From assembly GCA_035701665.1 (NCBI GenBank), contig DASSRQ010000194.1, positions 1 through 24,697 of the forward strand: a stretch of 24,697 bases of DNA, written 5' to 3'. The stretch comes from DASSRQ01 sp035701665 (GTDB taxonomy: Bacteria; Vulcanimicrobiota; Vulcanimicrobiia; Vulcanimicrobiales; Vulcanimicrobiaceae). The translations under genes were made by a program, and so were the position numbers. Below the pieces are notes generated by a model that saw only the letters and a list, made by a program, of their open reading frames with translations, was not told the DNA's origin and made no database searches. This document shows positions 1 through 7,005 of the stretch, piece by piece; position 1 is the stretch's first letter, and each line of letters starts with the position of its first letter.

Positions 1-204
1 AACCGCATCGATGCGATGCGCGTAATGCACGAAGCGCGCGACCGCGGCGAACTCGTCACGGGGCTGCTGTACATCGATACGGCCTCGCGCGATCTCTGCG
101 CGCGTGAGAAACTTCCGGTCAAGCCGCTTGCGGCGCACACCGAAGACGAACTGCGCATCTCGCGCGACGATTGGAACACCCTCATGGCGGGATTTGGGGG
201 CTAA
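1..204 (+). CDS. 2-oxoacid:ferredoxin oxidoreductase, beta subunit (C-terminal end only)
   Basis: The reading frame is open from the first base of the window and ends at TAA 202-204, so only about the last 67 residues are visible. The tail reads GELVTGLLYID, then KPLAAHTEDELRIS, then a short hydrophobic end. This matches the C-terminus of beta subunits of 2-oxoglutarate/2-oxoacid:ferredoxin oxidoreductases (KorB/PorB type), which usually show a GE.(A/V)TG.(L/F)Y(I/V) motif followed by a PLA...E.(L/R) stretch. In that family the beta subunit binds thiamine diphosphate and, with the alpha subunit, oxidatively decarboxylates a 2-oxoacid to its acyl-CoA while reducing ferredoxin. The catalytic part lies outside the window, so the assignment rests on the tail alone and the substrate cannot be told. 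An intrinsic terminator follows, so this is probably the last gene of its operon. Confidence 0.72.
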   Translation, partial: NRIDAMRVMHEARDRGELVTGLLYIDTASRDLCAREKLPVKPLAAHTEDELRISRDDWNTLMAGFGG

Positions 205-210
205 CCCTTG

Positions 211-233
211 TCATGCTGAGCCTGTCGAAGCAC
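211..233 (+). repeat. REP-like repeat, left copy of an inverted pair
   Basis: The 23-base element starts TCATGCTGAGCCTGTCGAAG and reappears in reverse complement at 339-361 with one substitution (22 of 23 bases match). TCATGCTGAGC(C/T)TGTCGAAGCA-type elements are familiar as dispersed intergenic repeats in many GC-rich bacteria. Both copies lie between genes here. Their function is unknown. Confidence 0.7.
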
Positions 234-282
234 TGTTGAGTGACGGCGCAACGCGCCGGAATCGAAACGTCTAGAAACGCAA

Positions 283-313
283 GAAGCGCGGTTTATCCGC
301 GCTTCAACTTTTT
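283..313 (+). terminator. Rho-independent terminator
   Basis: A perfect 9-bp stem, GAAGCGCGG (283-291) with CCGCGCTTC (297-305), has a 5-base loop TTTAT and is followed by AAC and five T residues (309-313). It lies 78 bases after the stop of the oxidoreductase beta subunit and would end that operon. On the minus strand the same hairpin lacks a clean T run, so it would be weaker for the gene at 386-718. Confidence 0.85.
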
Positions 314-338
314 AACGGGGGCCTCGACAAGCTCGGCC

Positions 339-361
339 GTGCTTCGACAAGCTCAGCATGA
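339..361 (-). repeat. REP-like repeat, right copy of an inverted pair
   Basis: This is the reverse complement of the element at 211-233 with one mismatch. A truncated copy, CTCGACAAGCTCGGC, lies directly beside it at 322-336, so the unit seems to have been duplicated and worn down locally. The pair flanks the intrinsic terminator at 283-313, and the arms could form a large hairpin in a read-through transcript. Confidence 0.7.
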
Positions 362-385
362 TACGAAAGCGCGAAGCGTACAGCT

Positions 386-718
386 CTAAGCAAATATAGC
401 AATCTCGTAAGCGTCCGGATCGAGAACGAACAACTGATAGTTGCCGTCCAAATCGGCCGGGCCTGAGACGACTTGGCCGTTTTCGCGCAGCTTCTGCGCC
501 CACGCGTCGACCTCGGCGCGGTTCTCGACTTGGAATCCGAAGTGGAACTTACCGCGGCCGGCCGGCGGATTGTGGCGCAGTGTGAGCACGAAGTCCGGCC
601 ACTGAACGATCAAGTCGTCGTCGCGGTGCTCGATGCTCAAGCCGAGCACCCGGCCGTAAAACGCTTCCGACTCTTCCAAATTGCTGACGCCCAGCGTCAA
701 ACGTGAAACTCTTTTCAT
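386..718 (-). CDS. VOC-superfamily protein (glyoxalase/bleomycin-resistance fold)
   Basis: The gene encodes 110 residues, a typical length for a single VOC domain. The N-terminus SRLTLGVSNLEESEAFYGRV and the later segments FHFGFQV and LFVLDPDAYEIAIF follow the beta-alpha-beta-beta-beta pattern of glyoxalase I/dioxygenase-fold proteins. These bind a metal or small ligand between paired modules. The usual first metal-ligand His is absent (LTLGV where many have the pattern .xHxxxxV), so metal binding is uncertain, while the C-terminal DPDAYEIA keeps the acidic position. It starts 6 bp after the dnaB stop on the same strand and is probably co-transcribed as the last gene of the rpsR-rplI-lonC-dnaB operon. 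The substrate cannot be predicted. Confidence 0.82.
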   Translation of the reverse strand: MKRVSRLTLGVSNLEESEAFYGRVLGLSIEHRDDDLIVQWPDFVLTLRHNPPAGRGKFHFGFQVENRAEVDAWAQKLRENGQVVSGPADLDGNYQLFVLDPDAYEIAIFA

Positions 719-724
719 AATCCC

Positions 725-2095
725 TTATGCGGCCGGATAGTGTCCGTCGTCGCCGTATGAAACGAACAGCGTGTACTCGCGCTGGAAGCGCAGACGCACC
801 GTGCCCGTCGGGCCGTTACGGTGTTTTGCGACGATGAACTCGGTCAAGTCCGGCTCGGGCACGTCGTTGTTGTAGTAGCCCTCGCGATACAGGAACGAGA
901 CCATATCGGCTTCCTGTTCGAGCGACCCGGAGTCGCGCAAGTCGGAAAGCATCGGCCGCTTGTCGGCGCGCGTTTCGACGCCGCGGTTCAACTGCGCGAG
1001 CGCGATGATCGGAACGCCGAGATCTTTCGCGGTAACTTTGAGCGTGCGGCAAATATCCGAGAGCTCTTCGTTGCGGTTTGCGCCTTTGCTCAGCACGCCC
1101 GGACGCAGCAGCTGCAAGTAATCGATGAATACCGCCGAGAGCCCGTGCTGCGACTTCAAACGGCGGCAGCGGCTGCGCACTTCCGATACGGAGAGGCCGC
1201 CGGTATCGTCGAGATAGATCGGCAGTTCGTTGAGCACACCCATCGCGTCGGAGATCTTCTCCCAATCGCGGCGGTCCGTCTTGATGTTGCCGGTGCGCAC
1301 GTCGTGCATGCTGATGCGCGCTTCCGAACAGATCAGACGCTGCACGAGTTCGTCGTTCGACATCTCGAGCGAGAAGAATGCGACCGGTTCCGTCTCTTCG
1401 TGCGCGGCTGCGACCGCCATGTTGAGCGCAAACGACGTTTTGCCCATGCCGGGACGCGCAGCGAGAATAATAAAATTGCCGGGCTGAAAACCGGTCGTCA
1501 TCTGATCGATGTCGCGGAACCCGGCGGTCAGGCCCGTGCGGTCGCCGCGGCGGTGGAACAGGTCGTCGATGTGCTCGAACGCCGGCTTGAGCAGGCGGCT
1601 GACCGGCGTGAACTCGCCGGTATTGGTGCGCATGCCGATCTCGTAGACGAGTTGCTCGCTTTGATCGAGCGCGCCGTCGACGTCTTGTTCGTTTTCGAAT
1701 CCGAGCTGCGTGATGCGCGTGCCGGCGTGAATCAATCCGCGCAGCACCGATTTCTCACGCACGATTTTTGCGTAATACGATGCCGACGCCGCCGTCTGCA
1801 CCGTGTCCATCAGCGACGAAAGATAGGGCAGTCCGCCGACGTTGTCGAGCTGTCCGCGGCGCCGCAGTTCTTCGGCGACGGTGATCTTGTCGAGCGGCTC
1901 GCCGCGATCGTAGAGATGCAGCAGCACCGCGAAGATCGACTCGTGGACGTGCGCGTAGAAGTCGTCCGAACGCACGATCTCGCACACGACGCCCATGATC
2001 TCGCGATCGACGAGCACGGAGCCGATGAGCGCCATCTCCGCCTCAAGATTTTGGGGCGGAATGCGGTCGATGACTGGTAAGTTTGTGACGCTCAT
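725..2095 (-). CDS. dnaB: Replicative DNA helicase DnaB
   Basis: The 456-residue product has the normal DnaB length and layout. The N-terminal domain (about residues 10-115, PPQNLEAEMALIGSVL) mediates hexamer formation and primase contact. A linker follows, then the RecA-like motor. Walker A is ARPGMGKTS at 213-221, Walker B is VFIDYLQLL at 322-330, and the conserved DLRDSGSLEQEADMV segment is at 385-399. DnaB is the ring-shaped 5'-3' helicase of the replication fork. Its ATG overlaps the TGA of lonC (ATGA, 2092-2095), which suggests translational coupling. No intein or frameshift is visible. The identification is secure. Confidence 0.97.
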   Translation of the reverse strand: MSVTNLPVIDRIPPQNLEAEMALIGSVLVDREIMGVVCEIVRSDDFYAHVHESIFAVLLHLYDRGEPLDKITVAEELRRRGQLDNVGGLPYLSSLMDTVQTAASASYYAKIVREKSVLRGLIHAGTRITQLGFENEQDVDGALDQSEQLVYEIGMRTNTGEFTPVSRLLKPAFEHIDDLFHRRGDRTGLTAGFRDIDQMTTGFQPGNFIILAARPGMGKTSFALNMAVAAAHEETEPVAFFSLEMSNDELVQRLICSEARISMHDVRTGNIKTDRRDWEKISDAMGVLNELPIYLDDTGGLSVSEVRSRCRRLKSQHGLSAVFIDYLQLLRPGVLSKGANRNEELSDICRTLKVTAKDLGVPIIALAQLNRGVETRADKRPMLSDLRDSGSLEQEADMVSFLYREGYYNNDVPEPDLTEFIVAKHRNGPTGTVRLRFQREYTLFVSYGDDGHYPAA

Positions 2096-4053
2096 GAACG
2101 GGCAGAACTACTGCGCCGTCCGCGCGCCGCCCGCCTTGTGGATTTCTTGTGGACAGCCAACGTGCGAAGCGCCTGGTCCACCGACGAAATCGGCACGACG
2201 GTGATCCCTGCCAGCGTTCGATCGATTTCGTGCATGTTTTCTTTCGGAACGAGTATAGCGCGCATACCGGCTTGTCGTGCAGCATACAGCTTTTCGACGA
2301 TGCCGCCGACGGGCCGTACCTTGCCTTGAATCGAGAGTTCGCCGGTGATCGCGACGTCTTGCGGCAGCGCCTTCTTCATCAACGCCGAGTAGAGCGCGAG
2401 AAAGATCGCCAGCCCCGCCGAGGGTCCGTCGATGTTGCCGCCGCCGATGACGTTGATGTGCAGGTCGTAATCGGCCGTGTCCAAGCCGGTGACGCTGCGA
2501 AGCACGGCGGCCGCATTGAACACGCTGTCTTTTGCCATCGAACCCGCGGCGTCGTTGAAGCGCACGGTGCCCTTTCCGGGAGCACTCGCGGGAAACGCGA
2601 CGCCTTCGATCTCGATGATGCTGCCCAGATAGTGCAGTACCCCAAGGCCGAACGTTTTGCCGACCTCGCGGGCCGCGCGTCCCTTAACCAGCGTGTGCTG
2701 CACGAGGCGCCCGGACTGCACGACGTCGCGAACGTCTTCTTCCGTGATGGTCACGTGCTCGTTCTTGACCTTCATCCGGTACAGCGCATGACCGTATGCA
2801 TCGGCGACGATCTGCACGGCCCGGCGACCTTCGATGGTATACGTGGCGATCAGCGCTGCCACGCCGCGCGCCGCTTTCGCACCCAGGCGCTTGATGGCGG
2901 TATTGACGATGGAGACGATCTGATGCTGCGTGAGCGGTTCGAAGTACACGGCGGCGCAGCGCGAACGGATGGCGGCGTCGATGTCTTCGGGTTCGCGCGT
3001 CGTCGCGCCGATAAGGATGAAGTCCGCGGGTGCGCCGTTTTTGAAAAGCCGCTTGATGTACTCGGGCACGTTCGGCGCATTTTCGTCGAAGTACGACGAC
3101 TCGAACGTCACTTTCTTATCTTCGAGCACCTTGAGCAGGCGCGTCTGCATCAGCGGATCCATCTCGCCGATCTCGTCGATAAACAGCACGCCGCCGTGCG
3201 CGCGCGTTACGAGCCCGAGTTTCGGCTCCGGAACGCCGCCTTCGGCGAATTCGCGCCGGCTGCCCTGATAGATCGGGTCGTGCACGCTGCCCAGCAGCGG
3301 ATTGGTGGTCTCGCGCGGGTCCCAGCGCAGCGTCGTGCCGGACGCTTCGACGAACGGCGCCGTCTTGCCGAACGGTGTGTAGGCGCGGGCTTTGGCCTGT
3401 TCGAGCGCCAGACGTGCGACGGTGGTTTTCCCGACGCCGGGCGGCCCGTAAAGAATAACGTGCTGCGGATACGGTGAAGAGATCTTTGCCAGCAGCGAGC
3501 GGATCGCGGCTTCCTGGCCGACGACTTCCTTGAGCGTCTGCGGGCGAAGCAGCTGCAGCGCCGACGCGGAAAGGCCGCGTTCGCTCAGTGCTTCGAGTTC
3601 TTCGAGCTTCTTCTGCGTCGCCGGTGTTTCGGGGCCGGTATCTTCGCGAAGCGCTTCGAGTTTGAGATCTTTGAGATAATCCTGATGGCGCTCGGCCATC
3701 TTCGCGTTGATCTTCCGCTCGATCGTGTCTTCGACGCTGCGCTGCGCGATCAGGTCGGCAAGGCGCTCTTCGATCTCGGCGATAACGCGGCGGGTATTGG
3801 CGCGTCCCGTGACGCGCTCGAGCGTGGGGTCTTCGAAAACCAAACGCTGCAGTGCGCAGACACGGTCTGCAAGCGTCTGCGAACGCATCATCTTGAGCGC
3901 GTGCATTTTGCCCGCGCGCAAGACGACTTTATCTGCGCCGATAGTGGCTGAAAGAACGTCGTAAAGAGCCGCTACATAGCGGCTCAATTCGTCTTCGCTG
4001 CCGAATTTGCGGCGAAAACGTGTGACGTACGGGTTCTCACCGGCGCCGGCCAT
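2092..4053 (-). CDS. lonC: Lon-family ATP-dependent protease, LonC type
   Basis: The 653-residue protein lacks the large LonA N-terminal domain. It has a helical, charged N-terminal region (1-165), an AAA+ module and a Lon protease domain. Walker A GPPGVGKT is at 203-210, Walker B VLFIDEIGEMD at 289-299, sensor-1/arginine-finger region IGATTRE...RSRC at 348-366. The catalytic dyad is Ser545 in DGPSAG and Lys588 in PVGGIVEKL. LonC was defined in a subset of spore-forming Firmicutes and is also known from Thermus-group bacteria; a Meiothermus LonC was reported (from memory) to have degenerate Walker motifs, but here they are intact, so ATP-driven proteolysis is likely. The C-terminus ends in a basic Arg/Ser tail. 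It starts 4 bases after the rplI stop and overlaps dnaB by 4 bases. Confidence 0.9.
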   Translation of the reverse strand: MAGAGENPYVTRFRRKFGSEDELSRYVAALYDVLSATIGADKVVLRAGKMHALKMMRSQTLADRVCALQRLVFEDPTLERVTGRANTRRVIAEIEERLADLIAQRSVEDTIERKINAKMAERHQDYLKDLKLEALREDTGPETPATQKKLEELEALSERGLSASALQLLRPQTLKEVVGQEAAIRSLLAKISSPYPQHVILYGPPGVGKTTVARLALEQAKARAYTPFGKTAPFVEASGTTLRWDPRETTNPLLGSVHDPIYQGSRREFAEGGVPEPKLGLVTRAHGGVLFIDEIGEMDPLMQTRLLKVLEDKKVTFESSYFDENAPNVPEYIKRLFKNGAPADFILIGATTREPEDIDAAIRSRCAAVYFEPLTQHQIVSIVNTAIKRLGAKAARGVAALIATYTIEGRRAVQIVADAYGHALYRMKVKNEHVTITEEDVRDVVQSGRLVQHTLVKGRAAREVGKTFGLGVLHYLGSIIEIEGVAFPASAPGKGTVRFNDAAGSMAKDSVFNAAAVLRSVTGLDTADYDLHINVIGGGNIDGPSAGLAIFLALYSALMKKALPQDVAITGELSIQGKVRPVGGIVEKLYAARQAGMRAILVPKENMHEIDRTLAGITVVPISSVDQALRTLAVHKKSTRRAARGRRSSSARS

Positions 4054-4057
4054 TGGC

Positions 4058-4504
4058 CTATCCGGCGACCACGCTCACCATCGTCTTAGCGACGACGTTC
4101 TTACCCAGGCGGATCTCCACCGGGTAGCTTCCCAGCGCTTTGATGCTGTTCTTGACTTCGATCTTGTGTTTGTCGAGGTCTACCGCGAACGCTTCGTGGA
4201 TCGCCGTGGCGATATCCGCGTTCGTGATCGTTCCGAACAGCCGGCCGTTGCCGCCCGCTTTCGCGCGCACCGAAACCGGTTTGCTTTCCAGCAGTTTGGC
4301 GAGTTCTTGCGTATCCGCAAGAGCCTGCGCTTCGCGCTTGGCCTGCGCTTTGTTCTGCTGCTCGAGCATGGCCATCGCGCCCTTGGACGCTTCGGCTACG
4401 AGACCGCGCGGCAGCAGAAAATTGCGCGCGTATCCCTCGGCGACGTCGACGACGGCGCCTTTTTTCCCGAGCGCTTTTACATCGCTCAGAAGGATAACTT
4501 TCAA
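4058..4504 (-). CDS. rplI: 50S ribosomal protein L9
   Basis: The 148-residue product has the L9 N-terminal signature KVILLSDVKALGKKGAVVDV and GYARNFLLPRGLA-like segment, the long connecting helix (about residues 45-75), and a C-terminal RNA-binding domain with NGRLFGTITNADIA. The start codon is TTG (4504-4502). It is preceded by GGAG seven bases upstream, located in the last codons of rpsR, which supports both the unusual start and coupling to rpsR (4-base gap). L9 binds 23S rRNA near the base of the L1 stalk. The length matches the family and the identification is secure. Confidence 0.97.
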   Translation of the reverse strand: MKVILLSDVKALGKKGAVVDVAEGYARNFLLPRGLVAEASKGAMAMLEQQNKAQAKREAQALADTQELAKLLESKPVSVRAKAGGNGRLFGTITNADIATAIHEAFAVDLDKHKIEVKNSIKALGSYPVEIRLGKNVVAKTMVSVVAG

Positions 4505-4508
4505 GAAT

Positions 4509-4754
4509 TTACTCCGTTACGAACGGGAGGAATGCGATCTGGCGCGCGCGCTTGACCGCGATCGTCAGCATCCGTTGATGCTTCGCGCAGTTTCCGGAGA
4601 TGCGGCGGGGCAGAATCTTTCCGCGCTCGGAAACGAACTTCTTGAGCCGCGCGACATCCTTATAGTTGATGTCCAGCGCTTTGTCGGCGCAGAAAGAACA
4701 GGGTTTGCGCTTCGGCCGGCGTTCTTTGACGGCGCGCTTCGTTTTGGTTGCCAT
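4509..4754 (-). CDS. rpsR: 30S ribosomal protein S18
   Basis: The 81-residue product contains the S18 core: DINYKDVARLKKFVSERGKI, then PRRISGNCAKHQR and the basic helix LTIAVKRARQIAFLPF. The upstream segment CSFCADK keeps two Cys residues, and with the Cys in GNCAKHQR gives a possible zinc-type S18. I place the start at ATG 4754-4752, because AAAGGA lies six bases upstream. An in-frame GTG at 4769 would put that ribosome-binding site inside the coding region. S18 forms a heterodimer with S6 in the 30S platform. Here it heads the operon without rpsF or ssb directly upstream, whereas rpsF-ssb-rpsR-rplI is common elsewhere. Confidence 0.96.
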   Translation of the reverse strand: MATKTKRAVKERRPKRKPCSFCADKALDINYKDVARLKKFVSERGKILPRRISGNCAKHQRMLTIAVKRARQIAFLPFVTE

Positions 4755-4760
4755 GAGTTG

Positions 4761-4766
4761 TCCTTT
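4761..4766 (-). promoter_or_regulatory. Ribosome-binding site deciding the rpsR start
   Basis: On the minus strand this reads AAAGGA and sits six bases before ATG 4754. It favours the 81-residue S18 over an 86-residue form beginning at GTG 4769, whose start lies upstream of this site. Confidence 0.7.
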
Positions 4767-4841
4767 CACTAGGTGGTTTGCGGTCGCGTCGTGTGGCGCA
4801 CGCGCGACCCTAGCGAAGTGACGCGCCCTTGCAGGCGCGCC

Positions 4842-4877
4842 ACTGTCCCTTCTTTATGAAGGGGCTAAAGCGACAGT
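4842..4877 (-). promoter_or_regulatory. Hairpin in the rpsR leader
   Basis: The minus strand can fold with an outer stem ACTGT/ACAGT and an inner stem CCCTTC/GAAGGG closed by the five-base loop ATAAA, separated by an asymmetric internal loop. It lies about 90-120 bases before the rpsR start. Ribosomal operons often carry a leader structure bound by one of their own products, and S6:S18 autoregulatory leaders are known. I see the hairpin directly, but autoregulation is only a suggestion. Confidence 0.35.
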
Positions 4878-4887
4878 CAGTATAGCG

Positions 4888-4916
4888 CTTGGGGGTGGGG
4901 TTTGCCTACCCCCAAG
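4888..4916 (-). terminator. Strong GC hairpin after the lipoprotein gene
   Basis: A 12-bp stem (4888-4899 with 4905-4916, one G-T wobble) closes a 5-base loop. It begins 11 bases past the stop of the minus-strand gene ending at 4927. There is no T run after it, so it is not a textbook intrinsic terminator. It may still stop transcription, protect the 3' end, or belong to the leader of the rpsR operon. A TATACT hexamer (4884-4879, minus strand) directly follows, but no good -35 box is placed to match it. Confidence 0.45.
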
Positions 4917-4926
4917 GTCGCGGACG

Positions 4927-6882
4927 TTAGTTGCAGCCGTTCGAGGTCAGCAGCACGTAGCCGTCGTTCGAGGAGATGGTGAGCGGGTTGCTTACCGGGC
5001 GGCCGAACAGGTCCGTGTAGGTGTGTCCTGCCGGCAGGTGGGCGATTTCCTTATTCGCTCCCGATCCGCCGTTCACGACGACGATGGCGTTCGCAAAGCG
5101 GCGGTAGTAGATGCTCGGGTTGCTGCCGTCGCCGGCACTGTAGTACTCGCCGCACGGCGCACCGACGTTGGTATTGTACTGGTCGTGCCAGGTCTCGGTG
5201 CCGAATTGGTTGCCCTGAGCCGCATACAGCGCTTCCGCTTGCTCGTTGGCCATCAGGTACGTCGCGACCGACCAATCGATCTGCGGCGTGCCGACGGTGA
5301 CGCCGCCCCAGTTGTCGTCGGTAAGAACCGCGACGCCGTGCTGCTGTGCGTACTTCGTCCAATCGGTCGTGCGCGTGAAGTACGCCGCCGAGCCTTTGAC
5401 GTAGGTTCCGAAGAACGTGTAGCCGTCTTCGTTCAGATCCGCATCGACGTTGGCGAGGAAGGTTTCTTCATCGGCCGTGAGTTGGTTCGCCGGATGGTTG
5501 ACGATCAGTTTCAGATGGTACTGCGAGAGCGTCGGGTCGGTCGTCAGCAGCGCGTGCGCTTGTTTCACCCATGCGACGACGTCGAGCGCCCAATTGTGAT
5601 CCGTGATGCCCGTGTAACGCTGCACCCACGTTCCGTTTTGACGGATGCCGCAGCCGTACGAACCCGAGCCTGCGCCGGCATCGGCTTGCCAGAACGTCGC
5701 TTCGTCGATTGCGAGCGCGTGATAACCCAATTTGTGCGCGTACGCTGCCATCATACGGATCTGATAATCGACGACGGCGGGATTGTGAATGTCGAGCGGA
5801 ACGTTCGTGTTGAGTCCCGGAACCCACGCGGGCGTCGTCGTTGCCGCACCTGCGGAGGTGCACGCATACAGGATCCAATCCGGATGATTCGTCTGCCACC
5901 ACGTCAGCGTGTGACCGATTTGGCCCCAGCCAGTCGAGCTTTCATCCGTTTCGAGCGCGTTGTAGTAACCGGTTTGAAGCGACGGATTGCTGTCCAGCCA
6001 CGACGTACCGATATTGTTTCGCGCGCCCCAGACGGAAACGTAACGGTGGCCGTTGGTCGAAGCATTCGCCTGCGAGATATAGCCGTTCGCCGTGTCGTCA
6101 AACACTTGCATTGCGGAGATCTTGCCCCAGCTGCTCGGCATGAATGCCGTCGTTGCAGGCTGCGTCATGCTGCTCGGAGCAGCGGTCGGCGCGGGCGTTG
6201 CGGTGGGAGCGGCAGTCGGAGCAACGGTCGGAACGGACGGAACGATCGCGACCGGTAGAGACGTCGGCGCTGACGTCGGCGATGCCGACGGAGCAGGCGA
6301 CGCGACACCCGATTGCGCCACATACACTGCGTTCAGCGAGGTACTGACGGAGCCGACACCCACGGCTTTCACGGTCTCGCCGACATAAGGAGCCGCGCCC
6401 GAGATCTTCGTGCCTGCATTCGTAACGACGTTCAGATAGCCGATGCCCTGGCCGCCGTTGATTTGAAACCCATTCGACTTGAGTGCAACGATAGCACCGC
6501 TGACCGTGAGCGGCGCACCTTGCGCGACGGCCGTTGCCGTCATCGTTGTTGCCGAGCTTCCGCTCCCGCCGACAACGACCGCTTCACCGACAAACGGTTT
6601 CGTTCCGGAGAACACCGTTGCGCTCGTGGTATAGATATCGAAATATCCCAGACCCGTTCCGCCTTGCACTTGGAACCCGCCCGAGATCATCGCGACGACG
6701 TTGCCGCTGACCGTTAGCGCCGGTCCCGAAGACGCGAGCACACTCGTCGAGCCGTCGGTTGCTCCGCTTGTTTGCTGTGCGGGCAGAAAGGCCGCGGAGT
6801 TCGATTGACCACCGCCGCCGCATGCGGTAAGTCCGGTTACAAAAAGAATAGCGGCGACTCGTAATGCACGAAACGTCTTCAT
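4927..6882 (-). CDS. Lipoprotein with two DUF5666-like repeats, Pro/Thr linker and glycoside-hydrolase-like domain
   Basis: The 651-residue product starts with a lipoprotein signal peptide; the lipobox is LTAC with Cys21 as the lipidation site. Two homologous beta-rich repeats follow, at about 56-121 and 125-190 (SGNVVAMISGGFQVQGG and SGAIVALKSNGFQINGG), resembling DUF5666-type domains. A flexible linker rich in Ala, Pro, Thr and Ser covers 195-245. The remaining 400 residues contain HPDWILY, VPLDIHNPAVVDYQIR and LAIDEATFWQ. This pattern, with acidic residues at strand ends, resembles putative TIM-barrel glycoside hydrolases of the GHL15 type. A surface-anchored carbohydrate-active enzyme is the likely role, but the substrate and catalytic residues are not established. 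The gene stands alone on its strand between rpsR and glnA. Confidence 0.72.
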   Translation of the reverse strand: MKTFRALRVAAILFVTGLTACGGGGQSNSAAFLPAQQTSGATDGSTSVLASSGPALTVSGNVVAMISGGFQVQGGTGLGYFDIYTTSATVFSGTKPFVGEAVVVGGSGSSATTMTATAVAQGAPLTVSGAIVALKSNGFQINGGQGIGYLNVVTNAGTKISGAAPYVGETVKAVGVGSVSTSLNAVYVAQSGVASPAPSASPTSAPTSLPVAIVPSVPTVAPTAAPTATPAPTAAPSSMTQPATTAFMPSSWGKISAMQVFDDTANGYISQANASTNGHRYVSVWGARNNIGTSWLDSNPSLQTGYYNALETDESSTGWGQIGHTLTWWQTNHPDWILYACTSAGAATTTPAWVPGLNTNVPLDIHNPAVVDYQIRMMAAYAHKLGYHALAIDEATFWQADAGAGSGSYGCGIRQNGTWVQRYTGITDHNWALDVVAWVKQAHALLTTDPTLSQYHLKLIVNHPANQLTADEETFLANVDADLNEDGYTFFGTYVKGSAAYFTRTTDWTKYAQQHGVAVLTDDNWGGVTVGTPQIDWSVATYLMANEQAEALYAAQGNQFGTETWHDQYNTNVGAPCGEYYSAGDGSNPSIYYRRFANAIVVVNGGSGANKEIAHLPAGHTYTDLFGRPVSNPLTISSNDGYVLLTSNGCN

Positions 6883-6932
6883 GCATAAACAAGTCGGCGC
6901 TATGGGTCTTTTGACTTAGGACTCTGTTTGAA

Positions 6933-6960
6933 TTTTTACGCGATCAGATTAAGGTCGCAA
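6933..6960 (-). promoter_or_regulatory. Possible promoter of the lipoprotein gene
   Basis: On the minus strand, TTGCGA (6960-6955) and TAAAAA (6938-6933) are separated by 16 bases, about 50 bases before ATG 6882. Each hexamer matches the sigma-70 consensus at four of six positions. The region is clearly more AT-rich than its neighbours. This is a weak prediction. Confidence 0.3.
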
Positions 6961-6974
6961 CAGTGCTTTCGTAT

Positions 6975-6997
6975 GCTTACACGCTAAGCGTATAAGC
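6975..6997. repeat. Near-perfect palindrome after glnA
   Basis: Arms GCTTACACGCT (6975-6985) and AGCGTATAAGC (6987-6997) are complementary at 10 of 11 positions around a single central base. It starts 9 bases past the glnA stop. The almost absent spacer is more typical of a protein-binding site than of an RNA terminator, and there is no following T run. It lies upstream of the possible promoter of the lipoprotein gene, so it could be an operator or activator site. Confidence 0.45.
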
Positions 6998-7005
6998 AGT
7001 ATTTC

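Noticed and set aside
821..2080. Long plus-strand open frame opposite dnaB (419 residues)
   Set aside because: It is the shadow of dnaB. The translation is rich in Arg, Val and Asp without domain motifs, while the minus strand encodes a complete DnaB.
2149..3477. Long plus-strand open frame opposite lonC (442 residues)
   Set aside because: Low-complexity Arg/Asp/His-rich shadow of lonC, typical of antisense frames in GC-rich genes.
5023..6258. Plus-strand open frame opposite the lipoprotein gene (411 residues)
   Set aside because: The lipoprotein frame has a signal peptide, lipobox, repeats and linker; the opposite frame has no recognisable domain.
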